In this document: piece after piece, positions 34,525-45,847 of the stretch
Layout: every line of letters starts with the position of its first letter
Numbering within the stretch: position 1 is the stretch's first letter
Source of the DNA: Eucalyptus grandis
Taxonomy: Eukaryota; Streptophyta; Magnoliopsida; Myrtales; Myrtaceae
Assembly (NCBI RefSeq): GCF_016545825.1
Contig: NC_052619.1
Location: forward strand, 35,937,803-36,001,802
Direction of reading: 5' to 3'
Length of the DNA stretch: 64,000 nucleotides
The notes under the pieces: generated by a model
What the model saw: the letters and a program-made list of their open reading frames with translations, nothing else
Database searches by the model: none
Told to the model about the DNA's origin: nothing
Position numbers and translations under genes: made by a program

Positions 34525-34608
34525 GGAGATCATGGCCATGGAGGACGAGGCGGTCACGGCCCCGATGAACATGGCCATGGTCCTGGAGGCGGCCACCACC
34601 ACGGCTGA
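34525..34608 (+). pseudogene. orphaned C-terminal tail of copy 2
   Basis: In frame with the gene beyond its premature TGA. It encodes the conserved GDHGHGG motif and a terminal HHHG, then TGA. Its intact frame shows that the nonsense change is young or that the tail is tolerated as read-through. Confidence 0.75.
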
Positions 34609-36324
34609 AGCCAGTTCGCCCCCTTGTCAGTTGTTGAGGACTAGACATGGTTAATATGTGATGTAAAGTATCTCCGCAGCATTTTAACGATCTTTTATTT
34701 GGGAGAAGAAAAGTACTAAAAAATAATAAGAACCATGTGGAGTCAGTCATGTACTTGAGTACTTGAGCTAGCAAGTGTCCTAATGAATTTCGAATTCCTA
34801 ATTTGATCCCTAGCTTTGTGCATGACATGTTGATGCGTGTACACTAAGTGCACCAAAATTCTCGGATCGTCGGAAAATCTCGTGTTGGACCTATCAATGG
34901 TCGGATTTAAGGACGTATATTAGCCTGAGATGCACGTAGGTGCACATGCAAACGGTGCATCTCAACAATTTTACTTGTGCGAGTAAATCCTTAGATAAGG
35001 TGACTGCAAGACATGAAAGACCAAACAAAGTGATTTCTTAAGTTAATGTGCTTTAAAATTCTCCTCCAATAAACAGGTTATAAATGAACAGAACAGAACT
35101 CCAATTTGAGTAGAAGCATGTTTCCTCGCAAACATCATTCAACTGACCAGTATCGATAAGAGACGATGGAAACACGAACGCAGGACTTCGCAACACAAAA
35201 ATTGAAAGCGAACTAGGCCAGTCTCAATCAGAGACGATCCATGCAACTATATGAAGAGAAGAAGTCTCTTTTATGCCCCTTATTCCAACTTCTTTCATTA
35301 GTAGAAGTTCATAGTCTGAGATCTTCCTCGTGATTTATTGCCTCTATAAAATGGCTAAGGTCCATTACCTTTTGAGAGGCCATAGAAACAGTCTACTTGA
35401 GACTATCCCTTAGTCCATAGGTCAACAATAAAATTCTAATTCTTCTAATTATTCTAAAGTGGTATCTTCAGAACCGAAAAAAAAGTGATATCTCACTAAT
35501 AGGCTCAGGTCCCCATGAAAGAAGGCCTTCTTCATCTTCCACCTAAGCTACAAGCCAATCCCATGGAACACTTAAAACTCCATGGGGTCTTTATGTCACC
35601 GCATTTTCATAGACATGTCTATTTCATTGAGCTTCTCCCTAAGACAATTCCCAGCTTGTTACACCCTATTAAGGTAGAGAAGAAAATTACTTTCATTTTG
35701 TTGTTTGGGACAATGATAATACCTATGGTTGCAGATTACATTCATAAAGCAGTTGATCTTGATGCTAACCTTACACCTCGGGTTGTCAGTGGACAGAAGA
35801 AAGTGGTAGTATCTAGGGGGATAGAACTTGATTGATCCATTCGTTGAAATGCTTTTTAGCCTGTAGCCAATAAAAACTATCTCTCAAGTTTTGCCAATAA
35901 AACTCCAAATTATCACATGGGGAAAAAAGACATGGTGAAATTGCTATTTCAATATTCCCTTTTAGTTGAGAAAATCCGTCCATGCTATACACCAAAATCT
36001 AGTTTCAGCAACTGCAATTCCCCTTTTAACTTTCCTCACATCCATCTCATTCATGGTAAGCAAAGGTTTGGTCAAGGTGCTATTACACCTAATATTTTGA
36101 AGTAAATGTGACCCATATGTATTAGTTTAAAGTTTTTTGTAACATGAAAATTAATTTAGGGTAAATGCTGCACAAGTGTACTAGTTTGAAAGTTTTTGTG
36201 ATATTTATTAACCCTATCTATTAAAATAATAATTTATTTACTAAATGAGGATCCTTCTATCACTTTTAACATTCAAATACAAATACTAAAAAACCACTTG
36301 ACTAGTCTCAATACTTGACAAGAA

Positions 36325-37491
36325 GCATTTTCAAAAAAGTTCGTGATTATGTGTCAAATGGGAAATGGAACTTTCTGCTATTCCGAGAAATCTTACCAGA
36401 AGATGTAATTCTTAGAATTCGAGCTAATAAACCCCAAGTAGCCTCCAATGGGAAAGATATTCTACTGTGGAAAGCTAATAATAGTGGATATTCTAAGTTA
36501 AGTCAGTATATGAAATTATCAGAGAGATAAAAAAATCAAGAAACTAACAGGATATGACCCCTTTATATTGAAGTGGAGAAGACCTCAACTTTTTAGAACC
36601 TTCCTTTGGCTAGCAATATATAAACGCTTATTAACCAATGAATTGAGAACATCTAACAATTTGAGAGGTAATCCTTACTGTCGGCTTCTTCTCAATGAAT
36701 TTATCTCAATGGCTAAAATTCAATGGCTAAATACGGGAGATTTAATTCCCACTTTGATTAGAGTACTACTTTTGGTGTGAGTATATGGCTTTTTTGGCAA
36801 TGGCGAAACAAGTCATTGTTCCAAGAAAGCTTTGTTTCTCCTTCCAACCTTGTACAAGTAATCCAAAAAAACACGAAGGAAATCATATCTTTGCTGATGA
36901 TCAACTTGTCTAAAAGTGGATCACATACTTCTCCCATTATGGTTACTTGGGATCATCCACCTCCGAGATAGATCAAACTGAATACGGATGAAGTATCTAA
37001 AGGTAATCCTAAACTTGGAAGGGCCGAAGGGTTGTTCCGAAATGAAGGGGGTGATTGGCCTAACGGTTTTACCTCATTTCTTAGAATTTATTCATGTACA
37101 TAAGCAAAACTATGGGCACTATGGTTGGGACTTTCCATTGTAAAGCAACAAGATTTCCATAAGCTTATCATTGAGATGACTCCAAAATTATTACAGAACT
37201 TATTGACCAAGAGAGAATAGCAAACAACATTGGATTAGCACTTCTTAAAGATATCTCGACACTATCAAGCTCTCATTTTGAGTTCAAAATTTGTCACAAT
37301 TTTTCAAGAAGGCAACCAGCCTGCTAATATGTCTAACAATGTTCGCATAGTGAAGTGTTTAGATACTACATTCTACTTGCAGCCTCTTAGAGAAGTATCT
37401 CATGTTAGTGATAAAGTTGGGATTGTAGATTTTAGACATTAATTCTTCTTAGTTTGTACTTTATATTTACCACCCAAAAGAAAAAAAAAAA
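36325..37491 (+). mobile_element. LINE (L1-type) 3' fragment, degenerate
   Basis: Plus-strand frames show the end of a plant non-LTR element. A zf-RVT-like part contains WRRPQLFRTFLWLA. A linker contains SIWLFWQWRNKSLF. An RNase H-like RVT_3 part follows with IKLNTDEVSKGNPKLGRAEG and a KLWALWLGL helix. Stops and frameshifts abound, and the RT core is absent (5' truncation). The fragment ends in an A run (about 37480-37491), after which sequence homologous to block copies 1 and 2 resumes with ATTGGACCAAG. The left boundary is approximate. Confidence 0.7.
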
Positions 37492-37835
37492 GGCAATTGG
37501 ACCAAGCATCCAGGAAAATTTTATAAAGCAACGAACCCTTCTCTGCCTGTCGGCAAAGAATTTGCTATGGGATTTGTTAAATGAACTTCAATCTACTCTG
37601 GCAATCACATCCATATATTTTCCCCAGCAAATCAACGATGCCCTTAAATGCGTCTCTATCCTTTTGAAAATTGACCAGGCGAAGTTCGTCCAAGAAGTCC
37701 CCGATAAGGATCGGCTACTGAGAGGTTACACATGGCCTCAAACGCGCTTAAGAGCGTATGCGAGGTGTGCGGAGTAGTTGTGCAAGAAATAAGAGAGGTC
37801 CGTGTATATTGTGCGCCGTAGGATCGCAAACACGC

Positions 37836-38082
37836 GTCTAACTCTAGTCCCCGGGGGAAGCTGTTCTAGATCCCCAAAAAAACCGCAACACCCAATTCTA
37901 CCTCGGCCACAGCCGCAGGCCACGCCACCACCCTCTGCCGTCATACCCTAAGTCACCGGCACGGCAGACGAAGCCGTGCCGTGTCGTCTAGGCCAAGCTT
38001 CCCAGCCATCGTGTCGGTCCCTTCCCTCTCTCTCTCTCTCTCTCTCTTTGGCAATTGAGTCTTGACAGCTCCTCCGTGGCCG
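37836..38082 (-). other. inverted segment within block copy 3
   Basis: This stretch matches the reverse complement of 18537-18784 of copy 1. It begins GTCTAACTCTAGTCCCCGGG and ends CAATTGAGTCTTGACAGCTC-CTCCGTGGCC, the complement of copy 1's GGCCATGGAGGAGCC..GAGACTCAATTG. Copy 2 (32040-32290) has the copy 1 orientation. The flanking sequence on the right is direct again. A (CT)n run of about 24 bases lies inside at 38026-38048. Confidence 0.8.
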
Positions 38083-38509
38083 CACGATTTGACTTTAATT
38101 TGTTTTGTTCGGTTAACTTCTTAATCTACTTTTATTCATCAGATGGGACCGGGAAGCTTCACGTCATGACTCTAATCTCCAAACGGCGTTAAACTGAATT
38201 TGAGTCATCGGAAACGGTGGACTCCATTACATATTAATCCCACTTGATATGATGATTCAAATTCAATTTAATGTGTGTATTAAGTCCGCGGATTAACGTG
38301 CCACTTTCGCGGGTAACAAGACGACCAAACAAGGCTGAGGCGGATATGATAATGGATAAAACCTACAACGTGGGGACACATGGACTATCGTCACCTTCAG
38401 ACAAGGGGACACCAACCAGTCGCCATGGGGCGGTGTTAACTTCAAACCACCGGTCTCCTTCACGTCTCCTTGATCGCCGGCCAGATCATTCTCCCCCAGT
38501 CTCGTTCCC

Positions 38510-38516
38510 TATAAAA
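38510..38516 (+). promoter_or_regulatory. TATA box of Gly/His-rich gene copy 3
   Basis: TATAAAA at 101 bases before the ATG, aligned with the other two copies. The G-box position reads CACGTC. Confidence 0.6.
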
Positions 38517-38610
38517 CTCCCCCGTCTCTTCCCGCCTTCAATCACCAGATAATCTCAGCTACCCATACCTTTGAAGAAAAGATTTTCCTCGAGATAAGAG
38601 AACAACCAAA

Positions 38611-39063
38611 ATGTCTGATCACGGCCATCACGGCGGCAGTGGGCACGGCCCCGGCGGTGGACATGGCCACGGTGAAGGCCATGGAGGCCCAGGTGGTGGT
38701 CATGGTGGAGGTCACGGTGGTCCAGGCGGCGGACACGGACATGACCATGGTGGTGGTCATGGCCCCGGTGGAGGCCATGGAGGCCACGGCGGTGGTCATG
38801 ATGGAGGCCATGGGGGAGGCCATGGTGGAGGCCATGGAGGCCAAGGCGGTGGTCATGATGGAGGCCACGGTGGAGGCCATGGAGGCCACGGTGGTGGTCA
38901 TGATGGAGGCCACGGGGGAGGCCACGGTGGAGGCCATGGAGGTCCAGGCGGTGGACATGGACATGACCATGGAGGAGGCCACGGCGGCAAGCCCGGAGGA
39001 GATCACGGCCATGGAGGACCAGGAGGGCATGGCCCCGGTGGCCAAGGTGGTGGCCGACACTAG
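38611..39063 (+). CDS. Gly/His-rich protein, copy 3 (150 aa)
   Basis: Intact single-exon paralogue starting MSDHGHHGGSGHGPGG. The middle is dominated by GGHDGGHGGGHGG units, making it the most His- and Asp-rich copy with few prolines. The C-terminal KPGGDHGHGGPGG block is kept and the protein ends GGGRH without cysteine. There is no signal peptide and no hydrophobic segment. It has a TATA box 101 bases upstream, and the conserved 3' UTR word ATGTAAAG starts 53 bases after the stop. Compared with copy 1, histidines alternate with Asp and Gly rather than Pro, so metal affinity could differ; this is inference. The family resembles plant glycine-rich stress proteins only in composition. Confidence 0.8.
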   Translation: MSDHGHHGGSGHGPGGGHGHGEGHGGPGGGHGGGHGGPGGGHGHDHGGGHGPGGGHGGHGGGHDGGHGGGHGGGHGGQGGGHDGGHGGGHGGHGGGHDGGHGGGHGGGHGGPGGGHGHDHGGGHGGKPGGDHGHGGPGGHGPGGQGGGRH

Positions 39064-39510
39064 TTCGCCACCGCTTGGCAGTTGTTGTGGACTAGCGTCA
39101 CATGATTGCTGTATGATGTAAAGTATCTCCGGTGCATTTTAACCGTCTTTTATTTGAGAAAAGCCCAGAAAATAATAAGCACCGTTGAGTCATGCAGTTG
39201 AGCTTGCAAGCATGCTAATGAATTTCAAGTTCCTAACTTGATCAATAGGTTTGCGCATGATAAAAAAATTTCGGTCAAAGCATGAGATGTCCACGCGTGT
39301 TCACTTAGTGCACCAAAATTGTTGGATCGGCCGCAAATCTCGTGTTGACCCATCAGCGATCGTATTCAAGGACGTATGTTAGCCTGAGATGCACGCTTGT
39401 GCTCGTCTCAAAAATTTTACTCGTGCAAGATGCCATGTGGTCCACTGTGATCAAATCCTTAAGGTGACTGGAAGACATAAAAGACCGAAAAAAGTTAAAG
39501 ATTTCTTAAC

Positions 39511-40409
39511 GGCTCCGTTCGTTTAACGGAAAATAATTTCCAGGAAAATGTTTTTCAGATTTTCCGGTGTTTGTTTCACGGAAAATGAATTTCTTGGAGA
39601 AAATGTTTGCCATGAAAAGAAAAAAGTCTTCTAAATTAAGAAAAGTGGAAAACATTTTCCTCATTTTATCTTTCTTATCTCACACATTTATTTTTCTTCT
39701 TTTCTTTTTTTGTTCGAATTATTTTTTAATTTCCTCTTTCTTTTCTATTTCTTTTTCTTTTTTTTTTTTTCTTTTTTTTTTTTTCTTTTCTTTGTTTCCC
39801 ATCTTCTTCTTTCTTGTCTAGTCATCAGCCGTTGCCAGGCTAATTTCGAGCTCGTCAATCTCAAGCTCACACTTTGCACTATTGCTTATCATTTTATTTA
39901 TTTATTCTACCATGCAATTGTCCATTACTCAATCAAAATGCTCTACATGCTTTACTTTTTTTTTCGTTTGTTTATTAGAACACAAAAGACACAGGGGTTT
40001 CTACCAAAAAAAAAAGAAAAAAGACAACGGGGTAGAACAAGCCACTCAACTAAGAGATTCTCATAAGAACTATACATGCTTTGCTTCTTTCTCTTTTACT
40101 TCTTTTTAAAATCCATATGAACATTTTTTTAGAGTAGATGAGCTTTTTGCGACAATGAGGGAACAAAGACATGAGTAAGTTTGCCTGGATTTAAAGGCAA
40201 ATTCATATTTGATGGATTTATAGGTCGGTAAGTGATACATGCCGAAATGATGAAGTCTTAAATAATATTTTACTTACCGAACACCGGAAAATATTTTCCG
40301 AAACATTTTCGAGTGTTAGTTGAACACCAGGAAATAGCCACTTTTTTGGAAAATGACTTCTGGAAAAATTTTCCCGGAAATGGCCCATTTTCTACGAAAC
40401 GAACGGACC
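39511..40409. mobile_element. hAT-like MITE in block copy 3
   Basis: The left terminus GGCTCCGTTCGTTTAACGGA pairs with the right terminus (reverse complement GGTCCGTTCGTTTCGTAGAA). Subterminal GGAAAAT/ATTTTCC words recur inversely. A T/C-rich low-complexity stretch (39690-39800) fills the middle. Copies 1 and 2 lack it. In copy 3 roughly 190 bases of the block are missing at the same point, so insertion was accompanied or followed by deletion. The open frames inside are low complexity. Confidence 0.6.
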
Positions 40410-41350
40410 TACATGAAGAGAAGTCTCTTTTATGGTCCTTATTCAACTTCTTTCGTCAGTAAAGTTTGTAGTCTGCGATCTTCCTTATGGTTTTCCATCT
40501 CCAGACGATGTCAGAGTCGAGAAATTTTTAATTCTGTTTTGAGCACTCTTCGTCTCATGTTTAGGCAAAAATCAACAATGCTCAGTAAAGATTAATGTTC
40601 TTACACCATTTCGTATTAAAGGGCTGTACAAAACAGTCAAAGGGCAACAATCACGGGCGGTGGATGACAGCCATTGAGTTCAACGATCGTCCAAACTCAA
40701 TTGATAGCTTCACACTAGACAAAAAAGTCACGAGGGCAAGGTCATGTATAGCAAAAGCACCAGCGAAGTTCATGGTGTCTCGAGGATCCTTACACTATAA
40801 AGCAATATAATCGTTTCCACGGTCTGGCGCAGAAATCAAAGCATAGCTACTCATAACTTCCAATTGAACCATGAAGAGTGTATGCCTAAACCGACTTAAA
40901 AGGAATTTCTCAGCATTTTAAAAATAAAAGACAAAAGAGAGAAACTAAAGCAAAGATGAACATAAATAGAATCACGAAGAAACAATTTGGCGTAAAAAAT
41001 GAGAATTGATGATCTGAATCGTAAAGCAATATTGCTTTTGGAGGATAATAGTGGCCCCAAAACTTTAGAACAAAGAGCCCAAATTAAATGGCCACTTGAT
41101 GAACTTCAACATAAAAAATGAGAAGGGGTCCCCGTACAAAATCATCACGTGATATGGTTGAGATAATATCCAAAATCATGTTCGCCGTTACCTCCTCTTC
41201 AATCTTTTTCAACAAAAGGTAGCGTTTGGAATAAACTTCACCAGGTGAGGGAAATGAAAAGAATGAATATGGAAAGAGAGAGAGAGAGAGAGAGAGAGAT
41301 TCTTCTTGTTGTCCGGAAAAATGATAAATAAAGGAGGAGAAAATGAGAGG

Positions 41351-43654
41351 AGAGACAATAATTATAATAGCCATTCCTATCTTAACCTCACAGTACTTCA
41401 TTGGCAAAGGAAAACGTAGACCTTTCTTATGTTAACAATATGGTATTCAGGGAGTAGGTAAATGGAGATCCTAAAATGAAGGTGTTTTATGGTAAATAAG
41501 CAATTTTGCTAGGAGACATTACAGAGTTGCAAACACATTCTCTTAGGATGGACGTGCAGACATGACATAGGACCAAAACTTAGGGAAATGTTAAAAGACT
41601 TAAGTTTAGGTAATTTTTGTTCTTCAATTAGCTAATCAGTTCGCTTTCTTTTCCATATTGGGACAATTAGTTTAAGTGGGCTGCCCGGGAAGTTTTTCAG
41701 CTTTAATTCAACACCTCCCCTTTCACTGTCTTCCAAATAAACAGAGGAATCAGATTTTCTATTCTAGTTTTCCCTTTCTCCCAGTTCAATCCACTCTAAG
41801 CCTATGCTCTAGACAAAAGTGAATGTTTCACAGCTTAAAAAGCTCATGTGGTTGATCTATTTCCTCAGTATGATCTTTGAACAATTTTTAGAACACAGCT
41901 CTTCTGCAAAAACAAGCCACCACAAACTGTAGAAAAGTTACGCCAGAGCAATTTACTTCAAAAACTGAGACAAAGTTCTCAAGAACGACCAAAAAACTTA
42001 TATTAACTTGTACTAGGAAATTAATCTGCAGTCAAAAGCATTTCAGAGAATTCTTCCAGAACTCCAGTAAAAGACTGCACTAACCCGCACAGAAGCAAGT
42101 CCTGTTGTAATCCGAGCCAAGCAACCATTTTGAATCTCAGTTATTCCAGGTTATGGATAATGGTTACTTGCCAGCTTCTTCCTTCCTATGTCAAGATGGT
42201 TCCCACTGATTTAGGCCTCCTTGTATCAAGGCATTTGTGTCTCATCTGATAAATTGCTTCCAGCACATATAGCAGTCATCCATCTGCAAATGCAATATTT
42301 TGGTAAGAATCTGCTTTTCCTCTTACAAAAAATCCCTACTAACAAACATAACCGTGCCAAGAAACAAGTCTAATTTATTATTCTAATATGGTTGATTCAA
42401 GTTACTCATGCCAAGCAACTTCTTTAATATTGAGTGGAGTGGGAAAAGGGAGTTCCATATTAAATTTGATACCTTCATTCTCTTCCCAAGTCATTAGAGA
42501 AGAACTTTTCATCCAACCACGGTTATATCAATGAATTTCTTAATATCCTACCACTTTGCCTGCTTCTATAGTCAGTAGAGGAAATTCATGTCCAAACAAG
42601 ACCTGGTACTATTGCAACAATATCTCAAGGTGCACAAACTTCATATAAAGAATTATGAACATAGGAGAAAATCAAATAAGGTCGCAAAAACCAAATATGT
42701 TCCCAATACTCTTGATATTAACTGTTTACTCAGCTGTTGGCTCTACATGCTGATTCAATGAGCAATCAAACCTACTCAACCATGGTAGGTCAACAGCAGA
42801 AGCAGCTGTTTGAGTTGATGATACCAATTGACACACTGCCACACGTCAAAGATTGTTTTAGCTCTTTCTTATATTTACTTATTTTGCCCATGGTGCATCT
42901 TGCTTATTTCCAGTTTTATGGCTCTCATTTACTAGTCCTAGTCGCAGCATGGGCACACAATTAGAAGAATGAGCATGGAGTGTTTCCACGAGATGCTTCA
43001 TAGTCATACATTGGATCTTGAGTACGTACTACTTTGTTATAACAGATTTTCCCTGCACAAGGACAATAAGAAATAGCTATATCATTCTCTTTTTCTTTTC
43101 CTTGAGAACATCGAACTGAAAACAAATCCACACATAAATATTTAAATGGATTTACAGTCCAAGCATTTGATGAGACATAGTGTGGTACAGGAATATAGGC
43201 TTAAGAATTTCTTCTGATGTTTGCATTGTGAATCTCTAGTCCTCATTGTTGTCTCTTGGCTCTCAATTATCATTTAGTTGTAGTGATAATTTGATTTTAT
43301 TGTGCAAGATAGTGGAACCATAAGAACATACTTTCTCTCTCATGGCTTTCTGTCTTGTTAGAATTTGTAGATTGTTGCCAAATGGTTAACTCTTTTAAGC
43401 TAGGGAGAGAGACACAGTATGACTGACTTGGTTTTGTGTTGACATGGCAATGATTACCAGCACCATCAAAGAGACTTCTTGGATTTTGAAGATTGTTGTT
43501 AGATTGAAAGGAGCGAGGCACCAAACAATGGATTCAGTTTTATGTTTACATGTAGATGATCGCTAACACCACCTAGTCTGGTTACCAACAGCGGAAGTGT
43601 TGGCAAAGATATGAAATCAAGGTTTGTATCATGTGCAGCTATGTGTCCAGAGAG
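41351..43654. other. low-repeat intergenic sequence, no gene assigned
   Basis: Ordinary base composition without long frames. A minus-strand candidate acceptor (TTTGCAG near 42287) precedes a 13-codon frame (ATG...TGA, 42285-42245) that could be a terminal exon of an unplaced gene, but no upstream exon was found. A (GA)n run lies at 41276-41300. Confidence 0.4.
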
Positions 43655-44350
43655 TGTTAGGCAAAAATAAGTCCTACATCAGGGGTGTAGTGTAATGTGG
43701 GCGGAGCAATTAATATACCGTACTTGGCCTATAACTCATAGGTCTAAGCTTTTCAAGGAACATAAGTTCAACTGGATATACTGATGAACCCAAACTTAGG
43801 CTCTCCCCAAATGATCTCCTCAAGTGAGGGTATTGGACTGATGTTGTGCCTCTCAACAAGTGGTAACAGAGCCAATAGTTCATTGGTGGCTCACTCACAC
43901 TCATTATGTATCGGCATCTGGTGATTATCTCAAGAAAAGAATCTTGGATGTGACTCCCTAATCAAGGTGGCAGATAGTGTCCTTTGGCTTCCGCCTGAAC
44001 TTGATGGGCCAAGGCATTGAGGAGAGTTTGAAATGCATAAGTTCCACACCAACATCTGCTAAACTTGGCCAAGCAAAAATGGAAATTTGCACTGAGATAA
44101 AGTTGGTATCAGAGGATACTTAGATTAAAGGGGAACAAACCTAATGCTAGAAACTCACATGTGAAGGGTGATTTCTTGAGGTGCACATGTGAGAGTGTTA
44201 AGTAAGAAGAAGGCGCACCGGGGATGTGGTGTAATATATAACTTATTGGCTCAAATTTTTTAGTGAAAACGAGATATATTGGAAATGTTGATGAACTTGG
44301 ACTCGATCTGCCCAGGCAAAGATATCTGGCTTTTTCTATGCCTCCCAATA
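43655..44350 (+). mobile_element. possible TRIM-like LTR element relic
   Basis: TGTTAGGCAAAAATAAGTCC (43655) to ..CTCTCAACA (43858) forms an LTR-sized unit and is followed two bases later by TGGTAACAGAGCC, close to the tRNA-Met primer site. A diverged second unit runs from TGTTAAGTAAGAAGAAGG (44196) to ..TATGCCTCCCAATA (about 44350), with the matching phrases GGGG(T)GT(G)GTGTAAT and ATATA(C)TGATGAAC in the same order. The internal region is only ~335 bases. Divergence is high, no target duplication was verified and no PPT is clear. Confidence 0.4.
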
Positions 44351-45705
44351 CTTTTTTGTCTCCTAAATTAGGTTTCAAGATTTGTGATCATATTTTCATG
44401 GAGTTTATTATGGTAATTTGTTGCTTCACTTAAAAAATATTATGTGATTTGATGTTCAAACTTTTGTGTTGTGGTCATTCATTGGAATGCCAGATTTTTT
44501 ATCCTAATTTTACTACTATGAAGTAATTATTCGGGAGAAATATTATTTCTCTCTTTTCCAGGGCCTCACAAAAACATTATCCTGAGCCATTAATCCTTAA
44601 CTCAGGTTGGGCATGAAAAAGATCTGACTGTCAACCCCTGCATGTTTCAAGTAAGACTTTTGACACCCCTAGGAGAGGCTAGGGCTTGATATATGACTTT
44701 CTCCAAAGTGTTTTCATCCAAACAAATTTTAGTTACTGAGTTGAAGAGGCCTTAATACATGTTAGACTTTCAAACACCGATATGTACTTTGATTCTATTT
44801 TTCTTTTTATTACCTAAACAGTTTGGACCTTTTGAACTTTTACCCAGAAACTAAACCCACCAAATATTTTATTGTTTTAACTCCTAAGCTAAATAGATAT
44901 CACTCTGACTCAAACTTAACATCTCATGTGTCATGTCAACCGGATTGAGTTGGCTTTTTGAGTCAATCACATTGTTGACAGCCCTAGTGCCACCCATCTT
45001 GGTTGCCATCCTCCCAGACCAATATAAATTCCTCCTTGACAAATTGGGTATATAAGAAGACTTTAGAATATATTATATTCTTCAAGATAATAATATATTT
45101 TAATCCTATGGAAGAGAACAATAACATTTCCTCAGTTGATAAGCACAATGATGCTCTACATATAGAACAACGTATACATACATTACATATAATTCCCCCA
45201 AGAGCAAATCAGCAAAAGGAGGAAAACACATGCACAATTGATTGGTTTGCAGTACTTAATGCCATCCATTCTTCCAGATTGATTACCATAAGGAGCAAGT
45301 TCTGGAGGGAGAGTAGTGGATCCGATGACATTGTAATGAAATTCTCCTGGAAGAGTGAAAGAGAGTTTCTCTAAAGATAGGCATGATTCACTCATTCAGC
45401 ACATCATGGTGAAAAGAGATGGATCTTATACTTCACAAAGAAAAAACCGAAAGGGAGCAACTTCTGCTCTCCAAGGAAAAAGAGCCTTAAATATATTTAC
45501 ATTTAATCAAGAGAGTTTTTAGAGAAAAAGATATAATCTGTATGAAGGGGCCATGACCACCTAAAGAAGAAACAACATGCCCCATAGAAGGAAGCAAGTT
45601 TTCTACTTTAATCAAATGAACCGTGGAATTTCGCATATTTCGCATTTAAAGACGGGAGGGGCAGTACAAAATGTACACAAAATAACCTTATCAATGTTCA
45701 CAAAT

Positions 45706-45847
45706 GGGAGAAGTCTAATTGCTTTAGATTGCTTTGATGTGGTAGAGACCTAATTTTATTCAAACTTAAAGTAGTTGGGAGAACTCTAATTGCTATAGAT
45801 TGCCTTGATGTAGTTTAGACCTAATTTTATGCAAAGTCGAAGTGGTT
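45706..45847. repeat. 71-bp tandem duplication
   Basis: GGGAGAAGTCTAATTGCT (45706) and GGGAGAACTCTAATTGCT (45777) start two diverged units, each ending in AGT(A/G)GTT. Confidence 0.75.

Larger units (their letters stand above)
31190..36060 (+). repeat. segmental duplication, copy 2
   Basis: Collinear with copy 1 (18140-21350), enlarged by a hAT-like insertion (32300-33022) and by the expanded gene. Distal 3' landmarks such as CAACTGACCAG, GAAGTCTCTTTTATGCCCC and TTGAGAAAATCCGTCCATGC match copy 1 and copy 3. Confidence 0.75.
36110..41350 (+). repeat. segmental duplication, copy 3 (rearranged)
   Basis: Collinear with copies 1 and 2 at both ends. It is interrupted by a LINE fragment (about 36325-37491), contains ~165 bases without counterpart (37672-37835), an inverted segment (37836-38082) and a MITE (39511-40409). 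It follows copy 2 almost directly, so copies 2 and 3 form a tandem pair. Confidence 0.75.

Noticed and set aside
33608..34654. 348-codon plus-strand frame overlapping copy 2 (Met/Val/Ala/Glu repeats)
   Set aside because: Frame-shifted reading of the same minisatellite. The equivalent frames in copies 1 and 3 do not share conserved ends, whereas the Gly/His frame does.
33224..34828. 534-codon minus-strand open frame opposite Gly/His gene copy 2 (and a 377-codon one in another frame)
   Set aside because: Gly (GGN) and His (CAY) codons read backwards or shifted give Leu/His/Ser/Ala-rich repeats with few stops. No start context, promoter or conserved ends; pure antisense artefact.
39567..40109. 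Phe/Leu-rich plus-strand frames
   Set aside because: They fall in the T/C-rich low-complexity middle of the MITE at 39511-40409.
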